A stretch of DNA of 64,000 nucleotides from Alicyclobacillus sp. ALC3 (GTDB lineage: Bacteria > Bacillota > Bacilli > Alicyclobacillales > Alicyclobacillaceae): assembly GCF_028751195.1 (NCBI RefSeq), contig NZ_CP066784.1:3038001-3102000 (forward strand). Reading direction: 5' to 3'. Shown here one piece after another: positions 34,035 to 41,746 of the stretch. Made by a program: the position numbers and the translations under genes. Every line of letters starts with the position of its first letter. Position 1 is the stretch's first letter. The notes under the pieces were generated by a model. It was given only the letters and a program-made list of their open reading frames with translations. It did not search any database and was not told the DNA's origin.

Positions 34035-35315
34035 TCATTCAGGCTGCGTGGCATGGAATGCGAGCGGGATCGAAAGGTGAATCCATGTTCCTGTTTCTTT
34101 GCTACTGTCGATCGCAATAGCGCTTCCGATTGCACGTGCGCGTTCCTCCATGTTTCGCAGTCCGTAGCCGGTGGAGTGTAGGTCCGTGCGGTGAAATCCT
34201 GTCCCGTTATCGTGGACATCCAAAGTCACAGTGCCTTGCGTACGCTCGAGTTCGATCTGCACAAAGGTGGCCCGTCCATGCAGGACCGCGTTGTGTGTCG
34301 CTTCTTGAACGATGCGGTAGATGTGGACTGCGACTTCAGTGGGAAACTGAGTGTCAAATGGCATATTGGTGACGTACGCCACCGTCAACTCTGGTGTCGT
34401 CAAGGTCTCGGCAAATGTCTGCAATGCTGCCACCAGGCCAAGGCTGTATAGGACAGCAGGGTAGACTGTGCGGGACAGTGTTCGAATTTCATCTATGCTC
34501 GAGTTCATCTGCGCTTTAAGTTCATCAATCTTGTCGCGTAATTGCGGCTCTGACACCTGTTTAATGAGATAGTCGAGCCCCAAGTTCACTGCATACAGAC
34601 TCTGCGATACCCCATCGTGCAGTTCCTGAGACAGGCGCTTTCGCTCCTCCTCTTGAACTTCCCAAGTGTGGTGTGTCAGCCGCCTGGTCAGCCGCAACTC
34701 CTCCTCTTGAAGTTCAAGTGTGACATCGCGAATCGTGATGACCATATCGCGCCCTTTCGACTCTCTGTGCGGCATCAGGAACGTTCGATTCATACCGACA
34801 TTGACCCAGTCTCCAGACTTCGTCAGCAGCTGTGATTCGAAATAGTTTCGGTCTTGGCTCTGAGCAAGCAAACACCTTTGCTCTCCCAGTTTGAGTGGGC
34901 GTGTCTGGCAGTATTTGCAGTACGGGACGACGTCGCCGAGGTACCAACCAGTCATGCGAACTGCGGCTGGGTTGGTATACACAATAGAACGGTTTGGGTC
35001 CATCACAATGACGCCGTCACTGAGTAACGTGAACAGTTCCCGGAACCTTCCGTACTCTAGTTGTCGCACCACTCGCGATTCGTGAACAAGTACAGAAAAA
35101 CCAGCCAGCACCCCGATGAACATCAAGCCAAGTGCAACGCCGATGCCGGGCTTTCTGTAGTGGAGGTCTATGACGAGCAGAACACCAGTCCCCACCAACA
35201 GAACCCAAGTGACGACGAGGTACTCGTTAATTCGCGACGATCGCTTCAGGTACTCACCCCCAGGATGACAGGCGACCAGTATTCGAATGTTCGGGGTGGG
35301 ATTGACCACAGACAC
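34035..35315 (-). CDS. NarX/NreB-type sensor histidine kinase with a cysteine-bearing PAS domain
   Basis: About 426 residues: two N-terminal helices (LVVTWVLLVGTGVLLVIDL and a second), a PAS domain with PYCKYCQTRPLKLGEQRC, HisKA_3 with the phospho-His in SQELHDGVSQSLYAVN, and an ATPase domain with HNAVLH and DVHDNGTGF. Three Cys (CxxC plus one) in the PAS loop recall oxygen- or redox-sensing kinases such as NreB, although the fourth Cys is not evident. The start (GTG 35315 or GTG 35309) is uncertain. Divergent from the bd oxidase operon. Confidence 0.9.
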   Translation of the reverse strand: MSVVNPTPNIRILVACHPGGEYLKRSSRINEYLVVTWVLLVGTGVLLVIDLHYRKPGIGVALGLMFIGVLAGFSVLVHESRVVRQLEYGRFRELFTLLSDGVIVMDPNRSIVYTNPAAVRMTGWYLGDVVPYCKYCQTRPLKLGEQRCLLAQSQDRNYFESQLLTKSGDWVNVGMNRTFLMPHRESKGRDMVITIRDVTLELQEEELRLTRRLTHHTWEVQEEERKRLSQELHDGVSQSLYAVNLGLDYLIKQVSEPQLRDKIDELKAQMNSSIDEIRTLSRTVYPAVLYSLGLVAALQTFAETLTTPELTVAYVTNMPFDTQFPTEVAVHIYRIVQEATHNAVLHGRATFVQIELERTQGTVTLDVHDNGTGFHRTDLHSTGYGLRNMEERARAIGSAIAIDSSKETGTWIHLSIPLAFHATQPE

Positions 35316-35352
35316 CCCTGTGTACAGCTTTTACATGATGACGGATTTTACC

Positions 35353-35391
35353 CCAATCGGGTTTTTCCCTAATCGGGATTTGCCCGATGGG
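35353..35391. promoter_or_regulatory. Three ATCGGG half-sites between the two-component system and the bd oxidase genes
   Basis: AATCGGG occurs at 35355-35361 and 35371-35377 in direct order, 16 bp apart, and CCCGAT at 35383-35388 is inverted against the second with a 5-nt spacer. CCCTA/CCC elements are interspersed. The position in the divergent intergenic region suits a response regulator site. Confidence 0.5.
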
Positions 35392-35522
35392 AGGCGCAAC
35401 TGCACAGGCGTACCATTGGACTTCGGATAGAGGGTTGCTCTCTTGTACTGAGATGTTCTAGCTAGTCGTGATAATGGTGTGTTTCGTGCAAAGCAATTTT
35501 GGCCTTATAGGAGGGGATATAC

Positions 35523-36884
35523 ATGTCACACGTGATGATGGCACGGGCATTATTTGGCATCACTCTTGGCTATCACATTGGCTACGCCACTATCTCCGTG
35601 GGTGCGCCGATGCTGATTGTCTTAGCGGAAATTCTCGCCGCGCGAACTGGACAAGCCGAATACAGACTGTTTGCAAAGCGAGTCACGATGGTGCTCGTTC
35701 TCCTGGTCGGGGTGGGGCTGGTGACCGGAACGACCGTTGCAGTTATGCTTTCTGTACTTTGGCCAGGGTTCATGAAGGTGGCTGGACAAGTCATTAACCT
35801 GCCCTTTCAAATTGAAGTCTTCGCCTTTATGTTAGAATCCCTGTTTCTGGCGATTTATGTATACGGAGGCGACCGACTATCCGTTCGCACGCGTATCCTG
35901 AGCGCGGGGTTTGTATCCCTCGGTAGCGGTTTATCAGCGCTACTCATCACGGACGTAAATGCATTCATGAACACGCCTGTGGGATTTCACTTCGTGAATG
36001 GGCAGGTCACGGACGTGCACCCCTGGCAGGCCATGCTCAACCCAGCGATGCCGACAGAGTTGGCGCACGTGTTGGTGTCCGCGTACATGACAGTAGGTTT
36101 GTTGTTCGCAAGTGTCGCCGCGAGAGGGTTGTTGAGGAGCGAGGCGACACCGTTTGAACGCGGATATCACAAGCGGGTACTGCGAATGACCATGGGTTTC
36201 GGTACAGTGATGGCCATTCTAACCGCAGTGGTCGGCGACGCGTCGGGCAAGTTTCTGGCTCACTTTCAACCTGAAAAGTTGGCGGCTGCCGAGGGCTTGT
36301 TTCGGTCGACCAACAATGCTCCGCTGGTCGTCGGTGGAATTGTGAATGGCACGACACAGCAGGTACAGGGTGGGATTCCACTGCCGGATTTGCTCAGTTT
36401 TCTCGCGACGGGAAGCTTCACCGGTCACGTCACTGGACTCGACGCATTTCCAAAGTGGACGTGGCCACCGCTGTTCGTCCACAGCCTGTTTGACATCATG
36501 GTCGGCATCGGTTCACTTGCCATCGTCGTCGGCCTGGCCTATGGATTGTTCCTGTGGCGAACCAAGTCGACGCCGCGCTGGTTGTTGTGGGCAATCGTTG
36601 CCATTGGAGCGCTGTCGATGCTTGGAATTGAAGACGGTTGGACGTTTGCAGAAATTGCGCGTCAACCGTGGATTATCAGCGGCTACTTGTTGGTGGCGAA
36701 CGCGGTGACGTCTTCACCTGGGATTGGCTGGATGTTTGCTGGGTTTTTGACTCTGTACTCTGTGCTTTTAATCGGGACAATTTGGGCGCTCCGCGTATAC
36801 TTTCGCACACACCCCTTGCCATCAGACGGCAGCACTTCTGATGGCTCGCGTCCGGCGGCGAAGCACGGCGGTGTATCCGCATGA
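35523..36884 (+). CDS. cydA: Cytochrome bd-type quinol oxidase subunit I
   Basis: A 453-residue heme-bearing subunit that reduces O2 with quinol. The high-spin heme ligand His lies in LGYHIGYA (about residue 18), the conserved MAFMLES-like segment reads EVFAFMLESLFLAIYV, and the Q-loop after helix 5 is short, as in cyanide-insensitive (CIO) types. The C-terminus carries GWTFAEIARQPW. It overlaps the next gene by 4 nt (ATGA). Terminal oxidases of this kind suit low oxygen or sulfide exposure, and sulfide inhibits heme-copper oxidases, which fits the nearby sulfur genes. Confidence 0.92.
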   Translation: MSHVMMARALFGITLGYHIGYATISVGAPMLIVLAEILAARTGQAEYRLFAKRVTMVLVLLVGVGLVTGTTVAVMLSVLWPGFMKVAGQVINLPFQIEVFAFMLESLFLAIYVYGGDRLSVRTRILSAGFVSLGSGLSALLITDVNAFMNTPVGFHFVNGQVTDVHPWQAMLNPAMPTELAHVLVSAYMTVGLLFASVAARGLLRSEATPFERGYHKRVLRMTMGFGTVMAILTAVVGDASGKFLAHFQPEKLAAAEGLFRSTNNAPLVVGGIVNGTTQQVQGGIPLPDLLSFLATGSFTGHVTGLDAFPKWTWPPLFVHSLFDIMVGIGSLAIVVGLAYGLFLWRTKSTPRWLLWAIVAIGALSMLGIEDGWTFAEIARQPWIISGYLLVANAVTSSPGIGWMFAGFLTLYSVLLIGTIWALRVYFRTHPLPSDGSTSDGSRPAAKHGGVSA

Positions 36885-37939
36885 GCATGACGAATGTCGG
36901 GGCCGCGCTAGTCTGGCTGTTCATTCTCGTGTACGGTGTCCTTGGCGCCATCGACTTTGGTTCAAGTTTCTGGCGGTGGCACTTCAATCGTAAAGGCAAC
37001 TGGAGCGCAGAATTGGTCGCCCGCAACTACGTGAGTCCGACTTGGGAACTCATTAACGCCTTTCTGGTGTTGATCCCGGTCACTCTACTCGGTTTGTTTC
37101 CTGGCGCAGTGTTTGCGTACGGCACGATTTTGGCGGTGCCTGCCACGCTGCTCTTAACGTTGCTGGCACTGCGGGGTGCATACTGGCAGTTCGGATACGC
37201 TTCGTCGAAACGACGGAATCAGACGATTCTCGTCGTAGGGTTGACCGGGTTGATTTTACCTGGTGTGTTCTCAAGCTTGTTGCCGCTTTCGCAAGGGGGA
37301 TTTGTTGATGTGGTTCGGGGAACCTTTCGTCCCGAACTTGTGCACTTCTTCTTGAGTCCCGTGGTCTACCTCTACATGGTCTTTGGGAGTGTCTTGGCAC
37401 TATTCGTCTCCTCCGTGTTTCTCAGTCGCTACGCCTACTCTTCAAACGAGTTTCGGGCTTTTGCGACGTATCGTCGGCAGGCATTGTGGTCAGGTCCGGT
37501 GAGTCTGGCAGTGGGTGTTAGCGCAATTGTCGTCAGAACTCCCGGGAGCCTTGATCTGATAGGGCGGCTGATGGTCGTGTGGCCGTTGTTGGTTGCGTCG
37601 ATGGTTGCATTTGCGGTTGCTTATGGCGCACTGGTTTTGGCTGGACGCACACAGCAGACGACAAAGCACATGGCTCTGCTGAACGTGGCACTTGTTTTCA
37701 CACTGGCACAGCTCATCACGGCGCATTTCGCCTATGGATTGGCCCATCGCGGATATTGGCTGTACCCTTATATTGACTTCCGGAACAGCGCTTCCAATCC
37801 TGTGATGTTCCACCAGACACTTGTGGTTCTACTGGTTGGAACGGTGTTGCTTACACCAGGGTTTCTCTGGTTTCGAAGACTGTTTATCACCAATGTCGAC
37901 TACGCTGCGCGCAAGTCGACAGGCGGTCACCGTCACTGA
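36881..37939 (+). CDS. cydB: Cytochrome bd-type quinol oxidase subunit II
   Basis: A 352-residue membrane subunit with eight or more helices. It opens LVWLFILVYGVLGAIDFG, close to the CydB start pattern, and has SPTWELINAFLVL and GAYWQFGYASS. Its start overlaps the subunit I stop (ATGA), so the two are translationally coupled. No CydX-like small gene or cydCD follows. Confidence 0.88.
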   Translation: MSMTNVGAALVWLFILVYGVLGAIDFGSSFWRWHFNRKGNWSAELVARNYVSPTWELINAFLVLIPVTLLGLFPGAVFAYGTILAVPATLLLTLLALRGAYWQFGYASSKRRNQTILVVGLTGLILPGVFSSLLPLSQGGFVDVVRGTFRPELVHFFLSPVVYLYMVFGSVLALFVSSVFLSRYAYSSNEFRAFATYRRQALWSGPVSLAVGVSAIVVRTPGSLDLIGRLMVVWPLLVASMVAFAVAYGALVLAGRTQQTTKHMALLNVALVFTLAQLITAHFAYGLAHRGYWLYPYIDFRNSASNPVMFHQTLVVLLVGTVLLTPGFLWFRRLFITNVDYAARKSTGGHRH

Positions 37940-38045
37940 GCCGGGAAAAACTTGCTGATATCGCGATTCTTAAAGATTTTTCAATACTTTAACGGTAGAC
38001 TGAGGACGAAGCAGTACCCATGCACTACCCAGGAGAGGATGTAGT

Positions 38046-38291
38046 ATGGAGTCTACAGGGATTGTACGCAATCTCGACCAACTTGGCCGTATCGTACTAC
38101 CCGCTGAGACGAGGCGTCTGTTAGACATCGAAATCAAGGACAGCATAGAGATCTTCATCGACGGGGAAAGCCTGATGTTTCGCAAGTATGCCCCCGGCTG
38201 CGTGTTTTGTGGGGAGAGTTCAGACGACTTAATGTACTTCCGCGGTAAAATGGTGTGCCAGAGTTGTCGACAAGACCTCAAGTCTGTGTAG
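38046..38291 (+). CDS. AbrB-family transition-state-type regulator with a zinc-knuckle tail
   Basis: An 81-residue DNA-binding protein. Residues 1-45 form the swapped-hairpin AbrB domain (GIVRNLDQLGRIVLPAETRR). The tail has CVFC and CQSC pairs that can bind zinc. AbrB/Abh/SpoVT relatives control transition-state and sporulation genes. GGAGAGG precedes the ATG and a strong terminator follows, so it is monocistronic. Confidence 0.9.
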   Translation: MESTGIVRNLDQLGRIVLPAETRRLLDIEIKDSIEIFIDGESLMFRKYAPGCVFCGESSDDLMYFRGKMVCQSCRQDLKSV

Positions 38292-38335
38292 TGTAGCAGA
38301 TTGAGCACGTCACAGACATCCGCAATCCGGATTGT

Positions 38336-38375
38336 CGAAACAGGCCGTTCAACACGAACGGCCTGTTTCGATTTT
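38336..38375 (+). terminator. Rho-independent terminator after the AbrB-like gene
   Basis: CGAAACAGGCCGTTC pairs perfectly with GAACGGCCTGTTTCG around a 5-nt loop, followed by ATTTTGG. Confidence 0.9.
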
Positions 38376-38436
38376 GGCTTGTACGAGTCTTCTTGGGCCG
38401 CTTGCAGCATAGAGTGAACACCGGGGAGGGGAAGGC

Positions 38437-38697
38437 GTGCAGGCGAGTCACTTCATCGCGCTTTATATTCAAACTATCAGCGGCAGCGCTGGCGTTTATA
38501 TTGGCGCCCAAAACATCGCGACCGGCGTGAGCGGTCACTCCAAGAAGAACAGTGCCGTTGGTTCCCTCGGCACTCATTCCCGCTTCTGCCGGAACCTGAG
38601 TCTAGTCTACGACCCAGACACCGTCGATGCACCGATCGACGACCGCGATACACTCATCTTCGTACCTTATCCGCCCTCCGTACACCGAATGCCCTGA
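38437..38697 (+). CDS. GerPA/GerPF-like spore germination protein (member 1)
   Basis: An 86-residue protein from GTG 38437 with GGGGAGGGG upstream. After a short strand it reads SGSAGVYIGAQN, KKNSAVGSLGTHSRF, and VYDPDTVDAPIDD, which follows the GerPA/GerPF pattern (Gly-rich strand, K...GS...N, then DPD-D near the end). GerP proteins sit in the inner spore coat and let germinants through. Three related frames follow. Family assignment is by pattern and moderate. Confidence 0.6.
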   Translation: MQASHFIALYIQTISGSAGVYIGAQNIATGVSGHSKKNSAVGSLGTHSRFCRNLSLVYDPDTVDAPIDDRDTLIFVPYPPSVHRMP

Positions 38698-38808
38698 ACT
38701 CCTGTTCCAGTCACTGCCCAACCACCGTGCAAACCGCGGGAATCTGCCGCCAGTCCTAACGCATCTCGCCTTGTCATAGAAATAGATCTGAGAACGCCGA
38801 ACACGTGG

Positions 38809-39309
38809 ATGTCGGTGACGGAATGGGGTTGGAATGCAGCCATGTTGAGGACTACTCGTTTGTTGCGCAGTCAGCAGCAGTTGATTGAACAGCTTCAGCA
38901 GACGAACGAGTTGCTTTCGCAGCTGCCGGACCAGATTGCCCGGGGTGGGGGGAGCGTCGTGATCGAAAACCTCCACGTCGATAGTGCGCACCTCGACAAA
39001 TTGCTGTTTCAGCTCGACAGAGTGGACGTACAGGAACTCAGCGGCACACTCAACCTCGGCAACAACTTTCGTTTGGACGAAGCGAAGACACAAGTCAGCA
39101 AAAATACGAAAAACATCTTGACGCATCTGCTTGACCAAAAGAGTCTCGTGAAGCCTGAGCCACCGCCGCAACCCACCACAAGTGATGGGAGTGACGGGGC
39201 ACGCACAAGTCCGAACCGATTTGTTCAGACGAACAAAGGGTACGCGGTGGAGATTGGTATTGATGGGGAGGCGGCAGGAGTTGCAAAAGCGAGCAATGAC
39301 GACAGATGA
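38809..39309 (+). CDS. GerPC-like spore germination protein
   Basis: About 166 residues. A coiled-coil start (RSQQQLIEQLQQTNELLSQL) is followed by VVIENLHVDSAHLDKLLFQ and then SGTLNLGNNFRLDE. The coiled coil plus following strand domain is the GerPC layout. The start is uncertain (ATG 38809 or ATG 38842). Its 3' end overlaps the next gene by 14 nt. The TLNLGNNF element is also found in the two following proteins. Confidence 0.65.
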   Translation: MSVTEWGWNAAMLRTTRLLRSQQQLIEQLQQTNELLSQLPDQIARGGGSVVIENLHVDSAHLDKLLFQLDRVDVQELSGTLNLGNNFRLDEAKTQVSKNTKNILTHLLDQKSLVKPEPPPQPTTSDGSDGARTSPNRFVQTNKGYAVEIGIDGEAAGVAKASNDDR

Positions 39310-39679
39310 GGGACTGCTGTCACCTGTGTTCGTGATTGGCACAATTTCCGTTGGCCAGATGGAAGGGGCTTCGTGCCTGAACGTCGGCAATAACTTTCCG
39401 ACCAACTTTCAAAGCTATAAAAAGCACAACCAAGGTTTTGGTTCTGTGAACGGTGACCATAACGTGGTTCCGAATTTGCGCGCGCTCCTCAATGACCCGG
39501 ATGTACTCGACACCGTTTCTTTCAGCCCGCAGCCAGATGTACCTGAGTGGGTGCAGCGGTTAATCGACGATACTCGCCCGTCAGACGCTTTAGCACAGAG
39601 TTTCCTGGACGCTGACGCTGGGACCAATCACGAGTCGTGGCCACCTCAAAACGGCGAACAGAGGAAGTGGGATCGATGA
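39296..39679 (+). CDS. GerPA/GerPF-like protein (member 2) with an extended C-terminus
   Basis: About 127 residues from ATG 39296, inside the end of the previous gene. FVIGTISVGQMEGAS leads to CLNVGNNFPTNF, KKHNQGFGSVNGDHN and LLNDPDVLDTVSF, the same order of elements as in the 86- and 72-residue neighbours. The extra acidic tail of about 50 residues (DTRPSDALAQSFLDADAG) is unique. The ATG of the next gene overlaps its stop (ATGA). Confidence 0.6.
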   Translation: MTTDEGLLSPVFVIGTISVGQMEGASCLNVGNNFPTNFQSYKKHNQGFGSVNGDHNVVPNLRALLNDPDVLDTVSFSPQPDVPEWVQRLIDDTRPSDALAQSFLDADAGTNHESWPPQNGEQRKWDR

Positions 39680-39894
39680 TTCGCGTGCGCTATGGCAAGA
39701 TTCAAGTGGGAACGATGACCGATGAAGCAGGACTTCATGTTGGCAACAATTTCATCGGGGGCCGCACGCGCCACGACAAGTCTTCTGAAGCAGTTGGCAG
39801 TTTGAGTGGGAAGAACAACGAGGTGTCTGAAAGCCGACTGGTCGTCATGGATGACGATGTGGTCGACGGTGGGCGAATTCAGAGCACAAAGTAA
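39676..39894 (+). CDS. GerPA/GerPF-like protein (member 3)
   Basis: A 72-residue protein. IRVRYGKIQVGTMTDEAG is followed by LHVGNNFIGG, KSSEAVGSLSGKNNEV and VVMDDDVVDGG, in line with its two relatives. GAGGAAG lies before ATG 39676. It is translationally coupled to the gene before it and probably belongs with it in the spore coat. Confidence 0.6.
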   Translation: MIRVRYGKIQVGTMTDEAGLHVGNNFIGGRTRHDKSSEAVGSLSGKNNEVSESRLVVMDDDVVDGGRIQSTK

Positions 39895-39962
39895 GTCAAT
39901 TCCGACGTTCTGACCGAACCAGACGATGCCTGCCAACGTGTGGCTCAAAGGGAGTGGAACAG

Positions 39963-40460
39963 ATGCAAAACGGTGGTCCGGGGGGCCAGAACCCCTTTGA
40001 TATGCTGCGCAACCTGGGAGACCTGAAAGACATTCGTAAGTTGCTCGGACCAGACTTTTTCAAGAACTTGCCGATGTACGGTGGGGAAGGTGGCTCAGAA
40101 ACGTTTCGGGAGGCTGACACAAATTCGTTTCCTGTTGCTGACTTGTACGATGCAGGCAGCGAGTATGTGCTTTGGCTGAATTTGCCTGGATTAGGCCGAA
40201 CCGATATCTCTTTGCAGGCAACTCCCTTCCATGTGGTGATTCGTGGACAGGTTCCCTCGCTCGTGCCTCAACGCGACGACCGGCTGCTACTTGACGAGCG
40301 GTTTTATGGGCCCTTTGAACGTGACGTGGAACTGCCGTCGCGGATTCAGCCGGATGCAGTGCGTGCCAGCTTTACCAACGGCGTTCTGCGCGTCGTGCTG
40401 CCGAAATACAGCCCAAATGAGACAGAGTTCAATCCGTCCGTACCGATCGACCTTGAATAA
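39963..40460 (+). CDS. Hsp20/alpha-crystallin small heat-shock protein
   Basis: A 165-residue chaperone-like protein with a Gly/Asn-rich start, an alpha-crystallin domain from about residue 55 (YVLWLNLPGLGRTDISL) and the conserved NGVLRVVLPK near the end. GGGAG lies 8 nt before ATG 39963. It follows the gerP-like genes by about 70 bp and could be expressed in the spore with them; spore-coat small Hsps are known in Bacilli. It lacks a clear IXI tail. Confidence 0.85.
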   Translation: MQNGGPGGQNPFDMLRNLGDLKDIRKLLGPDFFKNLPMYGGEGGSETFREADTNSFPVADLYDAGSEYVLWLNLPGLGRTDISLQATPFHVVIRGQVPSLVPQRDDRLLLDERFYGPFERDVELPSRIQPDAVRASFTNGVLRVVLPKYSPNETEFNPSVPIDLE

Positions 40461-40512
40461 GGGGTGGAGGTTGTGGACAAGCCCAAGGTCTAAGAATTCA
40501 AATGCAATCTAA

Positions 40513-40551
40513 TGTAAGCGCTTGACTCTAGCGATGCATTTGGAGTATGGT
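40513..40551 (+). promoter_or_regulatory. Promoter with an overlapping LacI-type (cre-like) operator
   Basis: TTGACT (40522-40527) and TATGGT (40546-40551) are 18 bp apart. TGTAAGCGCTTGAC at 40513-40526 has the central AAGCGCTT palindrome of LacI-family and CcpA sites and overlaps the -35, so binding would block transcription. Autoregulation by the LacI protein or catabolite repression is likely. Confidence 0.6.
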
Positions 40552-40565
40552 ACATATAAAGTTTT

Positions 40566-40595
40566 TATGAAACCGTGTTATGAATATGTTTCATA
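40566..40595. promoter_or_regulatory. Inverted repeat TATGAAAC-n14-GTTTCATA
   Basis: A perfect 8-bp inverted repeat just after the promoter; TATGAA/TTCATA inside it forms a tighter one with a 5-nt spacer. It may be a second operator or an RNA hairpin ahead of the leader frame. Confidence 0.4.
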
Positions 40596-40608
40596 GGAGG
40601 TGCTTGTC

Positions 40609-40635
40609 ATGTGCGTGCCCGACCGTATTGGCTGA
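40609..40635 (+). CDS. Possible 8-residue leader peptide upstream of the LacI-type gene
   Basis: ATG-TGC-GTG-CCC-GAC-CGT-ATT-GGC-TGA encodes MCVPDRIG and has a near-perfect AGGAGGTG Shine-Dalgarno at 7 nt. The regulator start lies about 50 nt downstream with a much weaker site. The strong site leading to a tiny frame suggests a leader or translational coupling device. Confidence 0.35.
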   Translation: MCVPDRIG

Positions 40636-40692
40636 CGCACGAACATGTCGTTGTCAGGTACCTAGACCCACAGAACAGGAAGAGTGACAGCA

Positions 40693-41721
40693 GTGAAGGT
40701 GACTATACGAGACGTAGCAAGGCGGGCCGGGGTGTCTCCAGCGACAGTCTCGCGGGTGTTGAACAAGCCGGAGTTAGTCGAACCAGAGACAAAGGAACGT
40801 GTGCGCGGCGCGATTGAGGAGCTTGACTTTCAGCCGAGCGCAATCGCACGCGGGTTAAGCGTACAGCGGACGGACACAATTGGTTTGGTGGTTCCGGGCA
40901 TCACGGACCTGTTTTTTGGCGAACTCTACCGGGGTATCGACCGGGCCAGTCACGAATCCGGCATGAAGGTCCTGTTATTTGACGCTCAGCATGCGAGACA
41001 TCGAGCTTTTGAAGGATTTACGTTTCTTCGGCAACACAGGGTTGGAGGCATTATCTTTACGAGCAAAGTCGTCAGTGAGGACTATGACCCGGTGCTTGAG
41101 CGTATCGGCATTCCAGTCGTACTTGCGCTGACCGAGGCAACAGGGCGGACTGCGCTGCCTGCATTCAAGGTCGACGACGTGAAAGCAGTGTTCGACGCCG
41201 TGGCGTATCTGGTTTCGCGCGGGCATACGCGAGTTGGCATGATTACGGGCGATATGAGCGACGACTTAACTGGGGATTTGCGGCTTCAGGGCTACCGCGC
41301 AGGCCTTGAGCACTACGGTATCCCATACCAGTCAAACTGGGTTGAAACCGGTGACTACCGTTTTACTACAGGGTACCAAGCCATGCGCCGGTTGTTGGAG
41401 CACCAAGACCAAAACCAGTTGACTGCCGTGTGCGCTGCGAGTGACGAAATGGCTATCGGCGCCATCCGTTGTTTGCACGACCACGGACTCAAAGTGCCGG
41501 ATGACTTTTCTGTCATGGGGTTTGACGACTTGGGTGTGGCGCATATGACAGTTCCGGCTTTGACCACAATTGCACAGCCATTCGCGGAGATTGGCGAGCG
41601 AGCCGTGCAACAACTGGTGCAGATGATTGCGGATGACACGATTCATGCGAGTGGAACGTACTACCTTCCTCACCGTATTGTCGAGCGAGAGTCTGTACGC
41701 GCACTGTCTGACTTGAGGTAG
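40693..41721 (+). CDS. LacI-family transcriptional regulator
   Basis: About 342 residues. Helix-turn-helix plus hinge (TIRDVARRAGVSPATVSRVL), then a periplasmic-binding-like sugar domain with GLVVPGITDLFFGELYRG and MGFDDLGVAHMTVPAL. Start GTG 40693 or GTG 40684. It precedes the ABC transporter and GH13 genes and probably represses them until a maltose- or trehalose-like sugar is present. Confidence 0.93.
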   Translation: MKVTIRDVARRAGVSPATVSRVLNKPELVEPETKERVRGAIEELDFQPSAIARGLSVQRTDTIGLVVPGITDLFFGELYRGIDRASHESGMKVLLFDAQHARHRAFEGFTFLRQHRVGGIIFTSKVVSEDYDPVLERIGIPVVLALTEATGRTALPAFKVDDVKAVFDAVAYLVSRGHTRVGMITGDMSDDLTGDLRLQGYRAGLEHYGIPYQSNWVETGDYRFTTGYQAMRRLLEHQDQNQLTAVCAASDEMAIGAIRCLHDHGLKVPDDFSVMGFDDLGVAHMTVPALTTIAQPFAEIGERAVQQLVQMIADDTIHASGTYYLPHRIVERESVRALSDLR

Positions 41722-41746
41722 TGAATTACACAAAGGGGGCTAAAAA

